Below, piece after piece: positions 1-12,420 of a DNA stretch of 64,000 bases. The DNA is from Brachycybe producta. Its lineage: Eukaryota; Arthropoda; Diplopoda; Playtdesmida; Andrognathidae. Every line of letters starts with the position of its first letter. Positions within the stretch are counted from its first letter, which is position 1. Location of the stretch: the NCBI GenBank assembly GCA_036925085.1, contig JAUPFP010000163.1:1-64000 (forward strand). Reading direction: 5' to 3'. Under the pieces are notes generated by a model. It was not told where the DNA came from and searched no databases. It saw only the letters and a list, made by a program, of their open reading frames with translations. The translations under genes and the position numbers were made by a program.

Positions 1-3000
1 AACCTTAAACGTTCAACCTTAAACGTTCAACCTTAAACGTTCAACCTTAAACGTTCAACCTTAAACGTTCAACCTTAAACGTTCCACCTTAAACGTTCCA
101 CCTTAAACGTTCCACATTAAACGTGAAACCTTAAAGGTTCAACCATAAACGTTCAACCTTAAACGTGAAACCTTAAACGATCAACCTTAAAGGTGAAACC
201 TTAAACGAGAAACCTTAAACGTGAAACCTTAAACGTGAAACCTTAAACGTGAAACCTTAAACATGAAACCTTAAACGTTCAACCTTAAACATTCAACCTT
301 AAACGTTCAACCTTAAACATTCAACCTTAAACGTGAAACCTTAAACGTGAAACCTTAAACATGAAACCTTAAACGTTCAACCTTAAACATTCAACCTTAA
401 ACGTTCAACCTTAAACATTCAACCTTAAACGTGAAACCTTAAACGTGAAACCTTAAACATGAAACCTTAAACGTGAAACCTTAAACGTTCAACATTAAAC
501 GTGAAACCTTAAACGTGAAAGCTTAAAAGTAGAATCTTAAATGTGAAACCTTAAACGTTTAAACTTAAACGTTCAACCTTAAACGTTCAACCTTAAACGT
601 TCAACCTTATACGTTCAACCTTAAACGTTCAACCTTAAACGTTCAACCTTAAACAGTCAACCTTAAACGTTCAACCTTAAATGTTCAACCTTAAACGTTC
701 AACCTTAAACGTTCAACCTTAAACGTTCAACCTTAAACGTTCAACCTTAAACGTTCAACCTAAACGTTCAACCTTAAACGTTCAACCTTAAACGTTCAAC
801 CTTAAACGTTCAACCTTAAACGGTCAACCTTAAACGTTCAACCTTAAACGTTCAACCTTAAATGTTCAACCTTAAACGTTCAATCTTAAACGTTCAACCT
901 TAAACGTTCAACCTTAAACGTTCAACCTTAAACGTTCAACCTTAAACGTTCAACCTTAAACGTTCAACCTAAACGTTCAACCTTAAACGTTCAACCTTAA
1001 ACGTTCAACCTTAAATGTTCAACCTTAAACGTTCAACTTTAAACGTTCAACCTTAAACGTTCAACATTAAACGTTCAACCTTAAACGTTCAACCTAAACC
1101 TTCAACCTTAAACGTTCAACCTTAAACGTTCAACCTTAAACGTTCAACCTTAAATGTTCAACCATAAACGTTCAACCTTAAACGGTCAACCTTAAACGTT
1201 CAATCTTAAACGTTCAACCTTAAACGTTCAACCTTAAACGTTCAACCTTAAACGTTCAACCTTAAACGTTCAACCTTAAACGTTCAACCTTAAACGTTCA
1301 ACCTTAAACGTTCAACCTTAAACGTTCAACCTTAAACGTTCAACCTAAACGTTCAACCTTAAACTTTCAACCTTAAACGTTCAACCTTAAACGTTCAACC
1401 TTAAACTTTCAACCTTAAACGTTCAACCTTAAACGTGAAACCTTAAACGTTCAACCTTAAATGTAAAACCTTAAACGTGAAACCTTATATGTTCAACCTT
1501 AAACGTTCAACCTAAAACGTTCAACCTTAAACGTTCAACCTTAAACGTTCAACCTTAAATGTTCAACCTTAAACGTTCAACCTTAAACTTTCAACCTTAA
1601 ACGTTCAACCTTAAACGTTCAACCTTAAACGTTCAACCTAAACCTTCAACCTTAAACGTTCAACCTTAAACGTTCAACCTTAAACGTTCAACCTTAAACG
1701 TTCAACCTTAAACGTTCAACCTTAAACGTTCAACCTTAAACATTCAACCTTAAACGTTCAACCTTAATCGTTCAATCTTAAACGTGACACCTTAAACGTG
1801 AAACCTTAAACGTGAAACTTTAAATGTGAAACCTTAAATGTTCAACCTTAAACGTTCAAACTTAAACGTTCAACCTTAAACGTTCAACCTTATACGTTCA
1901 ACCTTAAACGTTCAACCTTAAACGTTCAACCTTAAACGTTCAACCTTAAACGTTCAACCTTAAACGTTCAACCTTAAACGTTCAACCTTAAACGTTCAAC
2001 CTTAAACGTTCAACCTTAAACGTTCAACCTTAAACGTTCAACCTTAAACGTTCAACCTTAAATGTTCAACCTTAAACGTTGAACCTAAAATGTTCAACCT
2101 TAAACGTTCAACCTTAAACGTTCAACCTTAAATGTTCAACCTTAAACGTTCAACCTTAAACGTTCAACCTAAAACGTTCAACCTTAAACGTTCAACCTTA
2201 AATGTTCAATCTTAAACGTTCAACCTTAAACGTTCAACCTTAAACGTTCAACGTTAAACGTTCAACCTTAAACGTTCAACCTTAAACGTTCAACATTAAA
2301 CGTTCAACCTTAAACGTTCAACCTAAACCTTCAACCTTAAACGTTCAACCTTAAACGTTCAACCTTAAACGTTCAACCTTAAACGTTCAACCTTAAACGT
2401 TCAACCTTAATCGTTCAATCTTTAACGTGACACCTTAAACGTGAAACCTTAAACGTGAAACTTTAAACGTGAAACCTTAAATGTTCAACCTTAAACGTTC
2501 AAACTTAAACGTTCAACCTTAAACGTTCTACCTTATACGTTCAACCTTAAACGTTCAACCTTAAACGTTCAACCTTAAACGTTTAACCTTAAACGTTCAA
2601 CCTTAAATGTTCAACCTTAAACGTTCAACCTTAAACGTTCAACCTTAAACGTTCAACCTTAAATGTTCAACCTGAAACGTTCAACCTTAAACGTTCAACC
2701 TTAATCGTTCAATCTTAAACGTGACACCTTAAACGTGAAACCTTAAACGTGAAACCTTAAACGTGAAACCTTAAACGTGAAACCTTAAACGTTCAACCTT
2801 AAACTTTCAACCTTAAACGTTCAACCTTAAACGTTCAACATTAAACGTTCAACCTTAAACGTTCAACATTAAACATTCAACCATAAACGTAAAACCTTAA
2901 ACGTTCAAATTTAAACATGAAACCTTAAACGTGAAAACTTAAACGTTCAACCTTAAATGTTCAACCTTAAACGTTCAACCTTAAACGTTCAACCTTAAAC

Positions 3001-4864
3001 GTTCAACCTTAAATGTTCAACCTTAAACGTTCAACCTTAAACGTTCAACCTTAAACGTTCAACCTTAAACGTTCAACCTTAAACGTTCAACCTTAAACGT
3101 TCAACCTTAAACGTTCAACCTTAAACGTTCAACCTTAAACGTTCCACCTTAAACGTTCCACCTTAAACGTGAAACCTTAAAGGTTCAACCATAAACGTTC
3201 AACCTTAAACGTGAAACCTTAAACGTTCAACCTTAAAGGTGAAACCTTAAACGGGAAACCTTAAACGTGAAACCTTAAACGTGAAACCTTAAACGTGAAA
3301 CCTTAAACATGAAACCTTAAACGTTCAACCTTAAACATTCAACCTTAAACGTTCAACCTTAAACATTCAACCTTAAACGTGAAACCTTAAACATGAAACC
3401 TTAAACGTGAAACCTTAAACGTTCAACATTAAACGTGAAACCTTAAACGTGAAAGCTTAAAAGTAGAATCTTAAACGTGAAACCTTAAACGTTTAAACTT
3501 AAACGTTCAACCTTAAACGTTCAACCTTAAATGTTCAACCTTAAACGTTCATCCTTAAACGATCCACCTTAAACGTTCCACCTTAAACGTTCCACCTTAA
3601 ACGTTCAACCTTAAACGTTCAACCTTAAACGTTCAACCTTAAACGTTAAACCTTAATTGTTCAACCTTAAACATTCAACCTTAAACGTTCAACCTTAAAC
3701 GTTCAACCTTAAACATTCAACCTTAAACGTTCAACCTTAAACGTGAAACCTTAAATGTAAAACCTTAAACGTTCAACCTTTAACATTCCACCTTAAACGT
3801 TCAACCTTAAACGTTCAACCTTAAACATTCAACCTTAAACGTGAAACCTTAAACGTTCAACCTTAAAAGTGAAACCTTAAATGTTCAACCTTAAACGTGA
3901 AACTTTAAACGTTCAACCTTAAACGTTCAACCTTAAATGTTCAACCTTAAAAGTTCAAACTTAAACGTTCAACCTTAAACGTTCAACATTATACGTTCAA
4001 CCTTAAACGTTCAAGCTTAAACATTCAACCTTTAACGTTCAACCTTAAACGTTCAACCTTAAACGTTCAACCTTAAACGTTCAACCTTAAACGTTCAACC
4101 TTAAACATTCAAACTTAAACGTTCAACCTTAAACGTTCAACCTTAAACGTTCAAAATTAAACGTTCAACCTTAAACATTCAACCTTATACGTTCAACCTT
4201 AAACGTTCAACCTTAAACGTTCAACCTTATACGTTCAACCTTAAATGTTCAACCGTAAACGTTCAACCTTAAACGTTCAAACTTAAACGTTCAACCTTAA
4301 AAGTGAAACCTTAAATGTTCAACCTTATACGTGAAACTTTAAACGTTCAACCTTAAACGTTCAACCTTAAATGTTCAACCTTAAAAGTTCAAACTTAAAC
4401 GTTCAACCTTAAACGTTCAACATTATACGTTCAACCTTAAACGTTCAAGCTTAAACATTCAACCTTTAACGTTCAACCTTAAATGTTCAACCTTAAACGT
4501 TCAACCTTAAACGTTCAACCTTAAACGTTCAACCTTAAACGTTCAACCTTAAACGTTCAACCTTAAACGTTCAACCTTAAACGTTCAAAATTAAACGTTC
4601 AACCTTAAACATTCAACCTTATACGTTCAACCTTAAACGTTCAAGCTTAAACGTTCAACCTTATACGTTCAACCTTATACGTTCAACCTTAAACGTTCAA
4701 CCTTAAACGTTCAACCTTAAACGTTCAACCTTAAACGTTCAACCTTAAACGTTCAACCTAAACCTTCAACCTTAAACGTTCAACCTTAAACGTTCAACCT
4801 TAAACGTTCAACCTTAAACGTTCAACCTTAAACGTTCAACCTTAAACGTTCAACCTAAAACGTT

Positions 4865-6460
4865 CAACTGTAAATGTTCAACCTTAAACGTTCTACCTTA
4901 AACATTCAAACTTAAAAGTTCAACCTTAAACGTTCAACCTTATACTTTCAACCTTAAACGTTCAACCTTAAACATTCAACCTTAAACGTAAAATCTTAAA
5001 CGTTCAACCTTAAACGTGAAACTTTAAACGTTCAACCTTAAACGTTCAACCTTAAACTTTCAACCTTAAAAGTTCAACATTAAACGTGAAACCTTAAACG
5101 TTCAACCTTAAACGTAAAACCTTAAACGTGAAACCTCAAATGTTCAACCTTAAACGTTCAACCTAAAACGTTCAAACTTAAACGTTCAACATTAAACGTG
5201 AAACCTTAAACGTTCAACCTTAAACGTTCAACAATAAACGTTCAACCTTAAACGTTCAACCTTAAACGTTCAACCTTAAACGTTCAACCTTAAACGTTCA
5301 ACCATAAACGTTCAACCTTAAACGTTCAACCTTAAACGTTCAACCTTAAACGTTCAACCTTAAACGTTCAACCTAAACCTTCAACCTTAAACGTTCAACC
5401 TTAAACGTTCAACCTTAAACGTTCAACCTTAAACGTTCAACCTTAAACGTTCAACCTAAAACGTTCAACCTTAAACGTTCAACCTTAAACGTTCAACCTT
5501 AAACGTTCAACCTTAAACGTTAAACCTTAAACGTTCAACCTTGAACATTCAACCTTAAACGTGAAACCTTAAACGTGAAACCTTAAACATGAAACCTTAA
5601 ACATGAAACCTTAAACGTGAAACCTTAAACGTTCAACATTAAACGTGAAACCTTAAACGTGAAAGCTTAAAATTAGAATATTAAACATGAAACCTTAAAT
5701 GTTTAAACTTAAACGTTCAACCTTAAACGTTCAACCTTAAATGTTCAACCTTAAACGTTCACCCTTAAACGTTCCACCTTAAACGTTCCACCTTAAATGT
5801 TCAACCTTAAACGTTCAACCTTAAACGTTCAACCTTAAACGTTAAACCTTAAATGTTCAACCTTAAACATTCAACCTTAAACGTTCAACCTTAAACGTTC
5901 AACCTTAAACATTCAACCTTAAACGTTCAACCTTAAACGTTCAACCTTAAACGTGAAACCTTAAACGTGAAACCTTAAATGTAAAACCTTAAACGTTCAA
6001 CCTTTAACATTCCACCTTAAACGTTCAACCTTAAACATTCAACCTTAAACGTGAAACCTTAAACGTTCAACCTTAAAAGTGAAACCTTAAATGTTCAACC
6101 TTAAACGTTCAACCTTAAAAGTTCAAACTTAAACGTTCAACCTTTAAAATTCAACCTTAAACATTCAACCTTAAACGTTCAACCTTAAATGTTCAACCTT
6201 AAACGTTCAACCTTAAACGTTCAACCTTAAACGTTCAAAATTAAACGTTCAACCTTAAACATTCAACCTTATACGTTCAACCTTAAACGTTCAACCTTAT
6301 ACGTTCAACCTTAAATGTTCAACCGTAAACGTTCAACCTTAAACGTTCAAACTTAAACGTTCAACCTTAAACGTTCAACCTTATACGTTCAACCTTAAAC
6401 GTTCAACCTTAAACGTTCAACCTTAAACATTCAACCTTTAATGTTCAACTGTAAACGTTC
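4865..6460 (+). repeat. Segmental duplication in domain A, left copy
   Basis: Left member of a duplicated block whose partner lies at about 8,167-9,706. Shared rare markers fix the pairing: CAACTG at 4,865 and 8,167 (offset 3,302); TTGAACATTC at 5,541 and 8,787, CACCCTTAAAC at 5,760 and 9,006, TAAAATTC at 6,145 and 9,391, and TTTAATG at 6,437 and 9,683 (all offset 3,246). The 56-bp change of offset equals four monomers, so the copies differ by gain or loss of whole repeat units. Just after CAACTG the left copy has AAATGTTC where the right has AAACGTTC, a CpG transition. Edges are uncertain by tens of bases because they fall in consensus monomers. Confidence 0.8.
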
Positions 6461-6711
6461 AACCTTAAACGTTCAACCTTATACGTTCAACCTTAAACGT
6501 TCAACCTAAAACGTTCAACCTTAAACGTTCAACCTTAAACGTTCAACCTTAAACGTGAAACCTTAAACGTTCAACCTTAAATGTTCAACCTTAAACGTTC
6601 ACCCTTAAACGTTCCACCTTAAACGTTCCACCTTAAATGTTCAACCTTAAACGTTCAACCTTAAACGTTCAACCTTAAACGTTCAACCTTAAATGTTCAA
6701 CCTTAAACGTT

Positions 6712-7455
6712 CACCCTTAAACGTTCCACCTTAAACGTTCCACCTTAAATGTTCAACCTTAAACGTTCAACCTTAAACGTTCAACCTTAAACGTTAAACC
6801 TTAAATGTTCAACCTTAAACATTCAACCTTAAACGTTCAACCTTAAACGTTCAACCTTAAACATTCAACCTTAAACGTTCAACCTTAAACGTTCAACCTT
6901 AAACGTGAAACCTTAAACGTGAAACCTTAAATGTAAAACCTTAAACGTTCAACCTTTAACATTCCACCTTAAACGTTCAACCTTAAACATTCAACCTTAA
7001 ACGTGAAACCTTAAACGTTCAACCTTAAAAGTGAAACCTTAAATGTTCAACCTTAAACGTTCAACCTTAAAAGTTCAAACTTAAACGTTCAACCTTAAAC
7101 GTTCAACATTACACGTTCAACCTTAAACGTTCAACCTTTAAAATTCAACCTTAAACATTCAACCTTAAACGTTCAACCTTAAATGTTCAACCTTAAACGT
7201 TCAACCTTAAACGTTCAACCTTAAACGTTCAAAATTAAACGTTCAACCTTAAACATTCAACCTTATACGTTCAACCTTAAACGTTCAACCTTATACGTTC
7301 AACCTTAAATGTTCAACCGTAAACGTTCAACCTTAAACGTTCAAACTTAAACGTTCAACCTTAAACGTTCAACCTTATACGTTCAACCTTAAACGTTCAA
7401 CCTTAAACGTTCAACCTTAAACATTCAACCTTTAATGTTCAACTGTAAACGTTCA
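6712..7455 (+). repeat. Middle copy of the 0.7-kb domain A block
   Basis: A third, partial copy of the block seen at about 5,760-6,460 and 9,006-9,706. CACCCTTAAAC occurs at 5,760, 6,600, 6,712 and 9,006, and TTTAATG followed by CAACTG occurs at 6,437, 7,431 and 9,683. The offset from the left copy is 952 bp at the start and 994 bp at the end, a difference of exactly three monomers. An extra short repeat of the start at 6,600, 112 bp (eight monomers) before the copy proper, suggests a further local duplication at the boundary. Confidence 0.75.
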
Positions 7456-8166
7456 ACCTTAAACGTTCAACCTTATACGTTCAACCTTAAACGTTCAACC
7501 TTATACGTTCAACCTTAAATGTTCAACCGTAAACGTTCAACCTTAAACGTTCAAACTTAAACGTTCAACCTTAAAAGTGAAACCTTAAATGTTCAACCTT
7601 AAACGTGAAACTTTAAACGTTCAACCTTAAACGTTCAACCTTAAATGTTCAACCTTAAAAGTTCAAACTTAAACGTTCAACCTTAAACGTTCAACATTAT
7701 ACGTTCAACCTTAAACGTTCAAGCTTAAACATTCAACCTTTAACGTTCAACCTTAAATGTTCAACCTTAAACGTTCAACCTTAAACGTTCAACCTTAAAC
7801 GTTCAACCTTAAACGTTCAACCTTAAACGTTCAACCTTAAACGTTCAACCTTAAACGTTCAACCTTAAACGTTCAAAATTAAACGTTCAACCTTAAACAT
7901 TCAACCTTATACGTTCAACCTTAAACGTTCAACCTTAAACGTTCAACCTTATACGTTCAACCTTATACGTTCAACCTTAAACGTTCAACCTTAAACGTTC
8001 AACCTTAAACGTTCAACCTTAAACGTTCAACCTTAAACGTTCAACCTTAAACGTTCAACCTAAACCTTCAACCTTAAACGTTCAACCTTAAACGTTCAAC
8101 CTTAAACGTTCAACCTTAAACGTTCAACCTTAAACGTTCAACCTTAAACGTTCAACCTAAAACGTT

Positions 8167-9706
8167 CAACTGTAAACGTTCAACCTTAAACGTTCTACCT
8201 TAAACATTCAAACTTAAAAGTTCAACCTTAAACGTTCAACCTTATACTTTCAACCTTAAACGTTCAACCTTAAACATTCAACCTTAAACGTAAAATCTTA
8301 AACGTTCAACCTTAAACGTGAAACTTTAAACGTTCAACCTTAAACTTTCAACCTTAAAAGTTCAACATTAAACGTGAAACCTTAAACGTTTAACCTTAAA
8401 CGTAAAACCTTAAACGTGAAACCTCAAATGTTCAACCTTAAACGTTCAACCTAAAACGTTCAAACTTAAACGTTCAACATTAAACGTGAAACCTTAAACG
8501 TTCAACCTTAAACGTTCAACAATAAACGTTCAACCTTAAACGTTCAACCTTAAACGTTCAACCTTAAACGTTCAACCTTAAACGTTCAACCATAAACGTT
8601 CAACCTTAAACGTTCAACCTTAAACGTTCAACCTTAAACGTTGAACCTTAAACGTTCAACCTAAACCTTCAACCTTAAACGTTCAACCTTAAACGTTCAA
8701 CCTTAAACGTTCAACCTTAAACGTTCAACCTTAAACGTTCAACCTAAAACGTTCAACCTTAAACGTTCAACCTTAAACGTTCAACCTTGAACATTCAACC
8801 TTAAACGTGAAACCTTAAACGTGAAACCTTAAACATGAAACCTTAAACATAAAACCTTAAACGTGAAACCTTAAACGTTCAACATTAAACGTGAAACCTT
8901 AAACGTGAAAGCTTAAAATTAGAATCTTAAACATGAAACCTTAAATGTTTAAACTTAAACGTTCAACCTTAAACGTTCAACCTTAAATGTTCAACCTTAA
9001 ACGTTCACCCTTAAACGTTCCACCTTAAACGTTCCACCTTAAATGTTCAACCTTAAACGTTCAACCTTAAACGTTCAACCTTAAACGTTAAACCTTAAAT
9101 GTTCAACCTTAAACATTCAACCTTAAACGTTCAACCTTAAACGTTCAACCTTAAACATTCAACCTTAAACGTTCAACCTTAAACGTTCAACCTTAAACGT
9201 GAAACCTTAAACGTGAAACCTTAAATGTAAAACCTTAAACGTTCAACCTTAAACGTGAAACCTTAAACGTTCAACCTTAAAAGTGAAACCTTAAATGTTC
9301 AACCTTAAACGTTCAACCTTAAAAGTTCAAACTTAAACGTTCAACCTTAAACGTTCAACATTATACGTTCAACCTTAAACGTTCAACCTTTAAAATTCAA
9401 ACTTAAACATTCAACCTTAAACGTTCAACCTTAAATGTTCAACCTTAAACGTTCAACCTTAAACGTTCAACCTTAAACGTTCAAAATTAAACGTTCAACC
9501 TTAAACATTCAACCTTATACGTTCAACCTTAAACGTTCAACCTTATACGTTCCACCTTAAATGTTCAACCGTAAACGTTCAACCTTAAACGTTCAAACTT
9601 AAACGTTCAACCTTAAACGTTCAACCTTATACGTTCAACCTTAAACGTTCAACCTTAAACGTTCAACCTTAAACATTCAACCTTTAATGTTCAACTGTAA
9701 ACGTTC
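8167..9706 (+). repeat. Segmental duplication in domain A, right copy
   Basis: Right member of the pair described at about 4,865-6,460, with a constant offset of 3,246 bp from 8,787 onward. Internal differences include loss of a stretch around the CTTTAACATTCCACC variant near 6,003 that has no equivalent near 9,240, and an extra AACATTATAC monomer pair near 9,355. These are consistent with whole-monomer insertions and deletions between otherwise matching copies. Confidence 0.8.
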
Positions 9707-9818
9707 AACCTTAAACGTTCAACCTTAAACGTTCAACCTTAAACATTCAAACTTAAAAGTTCAACCTTAAACGTTCAACCTTATACTTTCAACCTTAAAC
9801 GTTCAACCTTAAACATTC

Positions 9819-12420
9819 AACCTTAAACGTAAAATCTTAAACGTTCAACCTTAAACGTGAAACTTTAAACGTGAAACCTTAAACGTTCAACCTTAAACGT
9901 TCAACCTTAAACGTTCAACCTTAAACTTTCAACCTTAAAAGTTCAACCTTAAACGTGAAACCTTAAACGTTCAACCTTAAACTTTCAACCTTAAAAGATC
10001 AACCTTAAACGTGAAACCTTAAACGTTCAACCTTAAACGTAAAACCTTAAACGTGAAACCTTAAATGTTCAACCTTAAACGTTCAACCTAAAACGTTCAA
10101 ACTTAAACGTTCAACATTAAACGTGAAACCTTAAACGTTCAACCTTAAACGTTCAACAATAAACGTTCAACCTTAAACGTTCAACAATAAACGTTCAACC
10201 TTAAACGTTCAACCTTAAACGTTCAACCTTAAACGTTCAACCTTAAACGTTCAACCTTAAACGTTCAACCATAAACATTCAACCTTAAACGTTCAACCTT
10301 AAACGTTCAACCTTAAACGTTCAACCTAAACATTCAACCTTAAACGTTCAACCTTAAACGTTCAACCTTAAACGTTCAACCTTAAACGTTCAACCTTAAA
10401 CGTTCAACCTAAAACGTTCAACCTTAAACGTTCAACCTTAAACGTTCAACCTTTAACGTTCAACCTTAAACGTTAAACCTTAAACGTTCAACCTTAAACA
10501 TTCAATCTTTAACGTGAAACCTTAAACGTGAAACCTTAAATGTAAAACCTTAAACGTTCAACCTTTAACGTTCCACCTTAAACGTTCAACCTTAAATGTG
10601 AAACCTTAAACGTGAAACCTTAAACGTGAAACCTTAAACGTTCAACCTTAAATGTTCCACCTTAAACGTTCCACCTTAAACGTTCAACCTTAAACGTTCA
10701 ACCTTAAACGTTCAACCTTTAACGTTCAACCTTAAACGTTAAACCTTAAACGTTCAACCTTAAACATTCAACCTTTAACGTGAAACCTTAAACGTGAAAC
10801 CTTAAACGTGAAACCTTAGACGTGAAACCTTAAACGTTCAACCTTAAACGTTCAACCTTAAACGTGAAACCTTAAACGTGAAACCTTAAACGTGAAACCT
10901 TAAACGTGAAACCTTAAACGTGAAACCTTAAACGTGAAACTTTAAACATTCAACCTTAAACGTTCAACCTTAAATGTTCAACCTTAAACGTTCAAACTTA
11001 AACGTTCAACCTTAAACGTTCAACCTTATACGTTCAACATTAAACATTCAACCTTAAACGTTCAACCTTAAACATTCAACCTTAAATGTTCAACCGTAAA
11101 CGTTCAACCTTAAACGTTCAACCTTAAACGTTCAACCTTAAACATTCAAATTTAAACGTTCAACCTTAAACGTTCAACCTTATACGTTCAACCTTAAACG
11201 TTCAACCTTAAACATTCAACCTTAAATATTCAACCTTAAATGTTCAACCGTAAACGTTCAACCTTAAACGTTCAACCTTAAACGTAAAATCTTAAACGTT
11301 CAACCTTAAACGTGAAACTTTAAACGTGAAACCTTAAACTTTCAACCTTAAATGTTCAACCTTAAACGTTCAACCTTATACGTTCAACCTTAAACGTTCA
11401 ACCTTAAACATTCAACTTTGAATGTTCAACCGTAAATGTTCAACCTTAAACGTTCAACCTTAAACGTTCAACCTTAAACATTCAACCTTAAACATTCAAC
11501 CTTAAACATTCAACCTTAAACGTTCAACCTTAAACGTTCAACCTTAAACATTCAACCTTAAACGTTCAACCTTAAACGGGAAACTTTAAACGTGAAACCT
11601 TAAACGTGAAACCTTATACGTTCAACCTTAAACGTTCAACCTTAAACTTTCAACATTAAACGTTCAACCTTAAACGTGAAACCTTAAACGTTCAACCTTA
11701 AACGTACAACCTTAAACGTGAAACCTTATATGTTCAACCTTAAACTTTCAACCTAAAACGTTCAACCTTAAACGTTCAACCTTAAACATTCAACCTTAAA
11801 TGTTCAACCTTAAACGTTCAACCTTAAACGTTCAACCTTAAACGTTCAACCTTAAACATTCAACCTAAACCTTCAACCTTAAACGTTCAACCTTAAACGT
11901 TCAACCTTAAACATTCAACCTTAAACATTCAACCTTAAACGTTCAACCTTAAACGTTCAACCTTAAACGTTCAACCTTAAACGTTCAACCTTAAACGTTC
12001 AACCGTAATCGTTCAATCTTAAACGTGACACCTTAAACGTGAAACATTAAACGTGAAACTTTAAACGTGAAACCTTAAATGTTCAACCTTAAACGTTCAA
12101 ACTTAAACGTTCAACCTTAAACGTTCAACCTTATACGTTCAACCTTAAACGTTCAACCTTAAACGTTCAACCTTAAACGTTCAACCTTAAATGTTCAACC
12201 TTAAACGTTCAACCTTAAACGTTCAACCTTAAACGTTCAACCTTAAAAGTTCAACCTTAAATGTTCAACCTTAAAAGTTCAACCTTAATCGTTCAATCTT
12301 AAACGTGACACCTTAAACCTGAAACCTTAAACGTGAAACTTTAAACGTGAAACCTTAAATGTTCAACCTTCAACGTTCAAACTTAAACGTTCAACCTTAA
12401 ACGTTCAACCTTATACGTTC
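9819..12420 (+). repeat. 2,602-bp tandem unit, copy 1
   Basis: First of two directly adjacent copies. Rare markers recur at exactly 2,602 bp: CAATCTTT at 10,503 and 13,105; TTCAACTTTG at 11,411 and 14,013; AATCGTTCAATC at 12,007 and 14,609 and again at 12,287 and 14,889; CTGAAACC at 12,319 and 14,921. The left edge is placed where the sequence from 9,819 becomes identical to that from 12,421 (both run into the rare GTAAAATCTT), while the preceding bases differ. 2,602 is 186 monomers minus two bases, because the unit contains two 13-bp monomers. The unit holds a long TGA-ending run (about 10,780-10,935) and two domain B heads near its end, so it bridges domains A and B. Confidence 0.92.

Larger units (their letters stand above)
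1..9818 (+). repeat. Satellite domain A: variegated TTC- and TGA-ending monomers
   Basis: This is the most heterogeneous part of the array. Consensus monomers alternate with short runs of the TGA-ending type (AACCTTAAACGTGA, for example about 200-275 and 3,250-3,310). Rarer variants include GTTCCACC (about 85-115, 3,140-3,165, 3,560-3,600), AAAGGTTC and a local oddity reading AAGTAGAATC near 525-540 and 3,460-3,475, with related forms near 5,670 and 8,920. Three copies of the head that later dominates domain B start at 1,766, 2,409 and 2,703, so A and B share ancestry. The high variant load suggests older or less recently homogenised sequence, which is an inference. No gene, unique insert or mobile element lies in this stretch. 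Confidence 0.85.

Noticed and set aside
520-545. Possible unique insert around AAGTAGAATC
   Set aside because: It keeps the 14-bp spacing and recurs near 3,465, 5,670, 8,920 and 31,375, so it is a diverged monomer carried by duplication.
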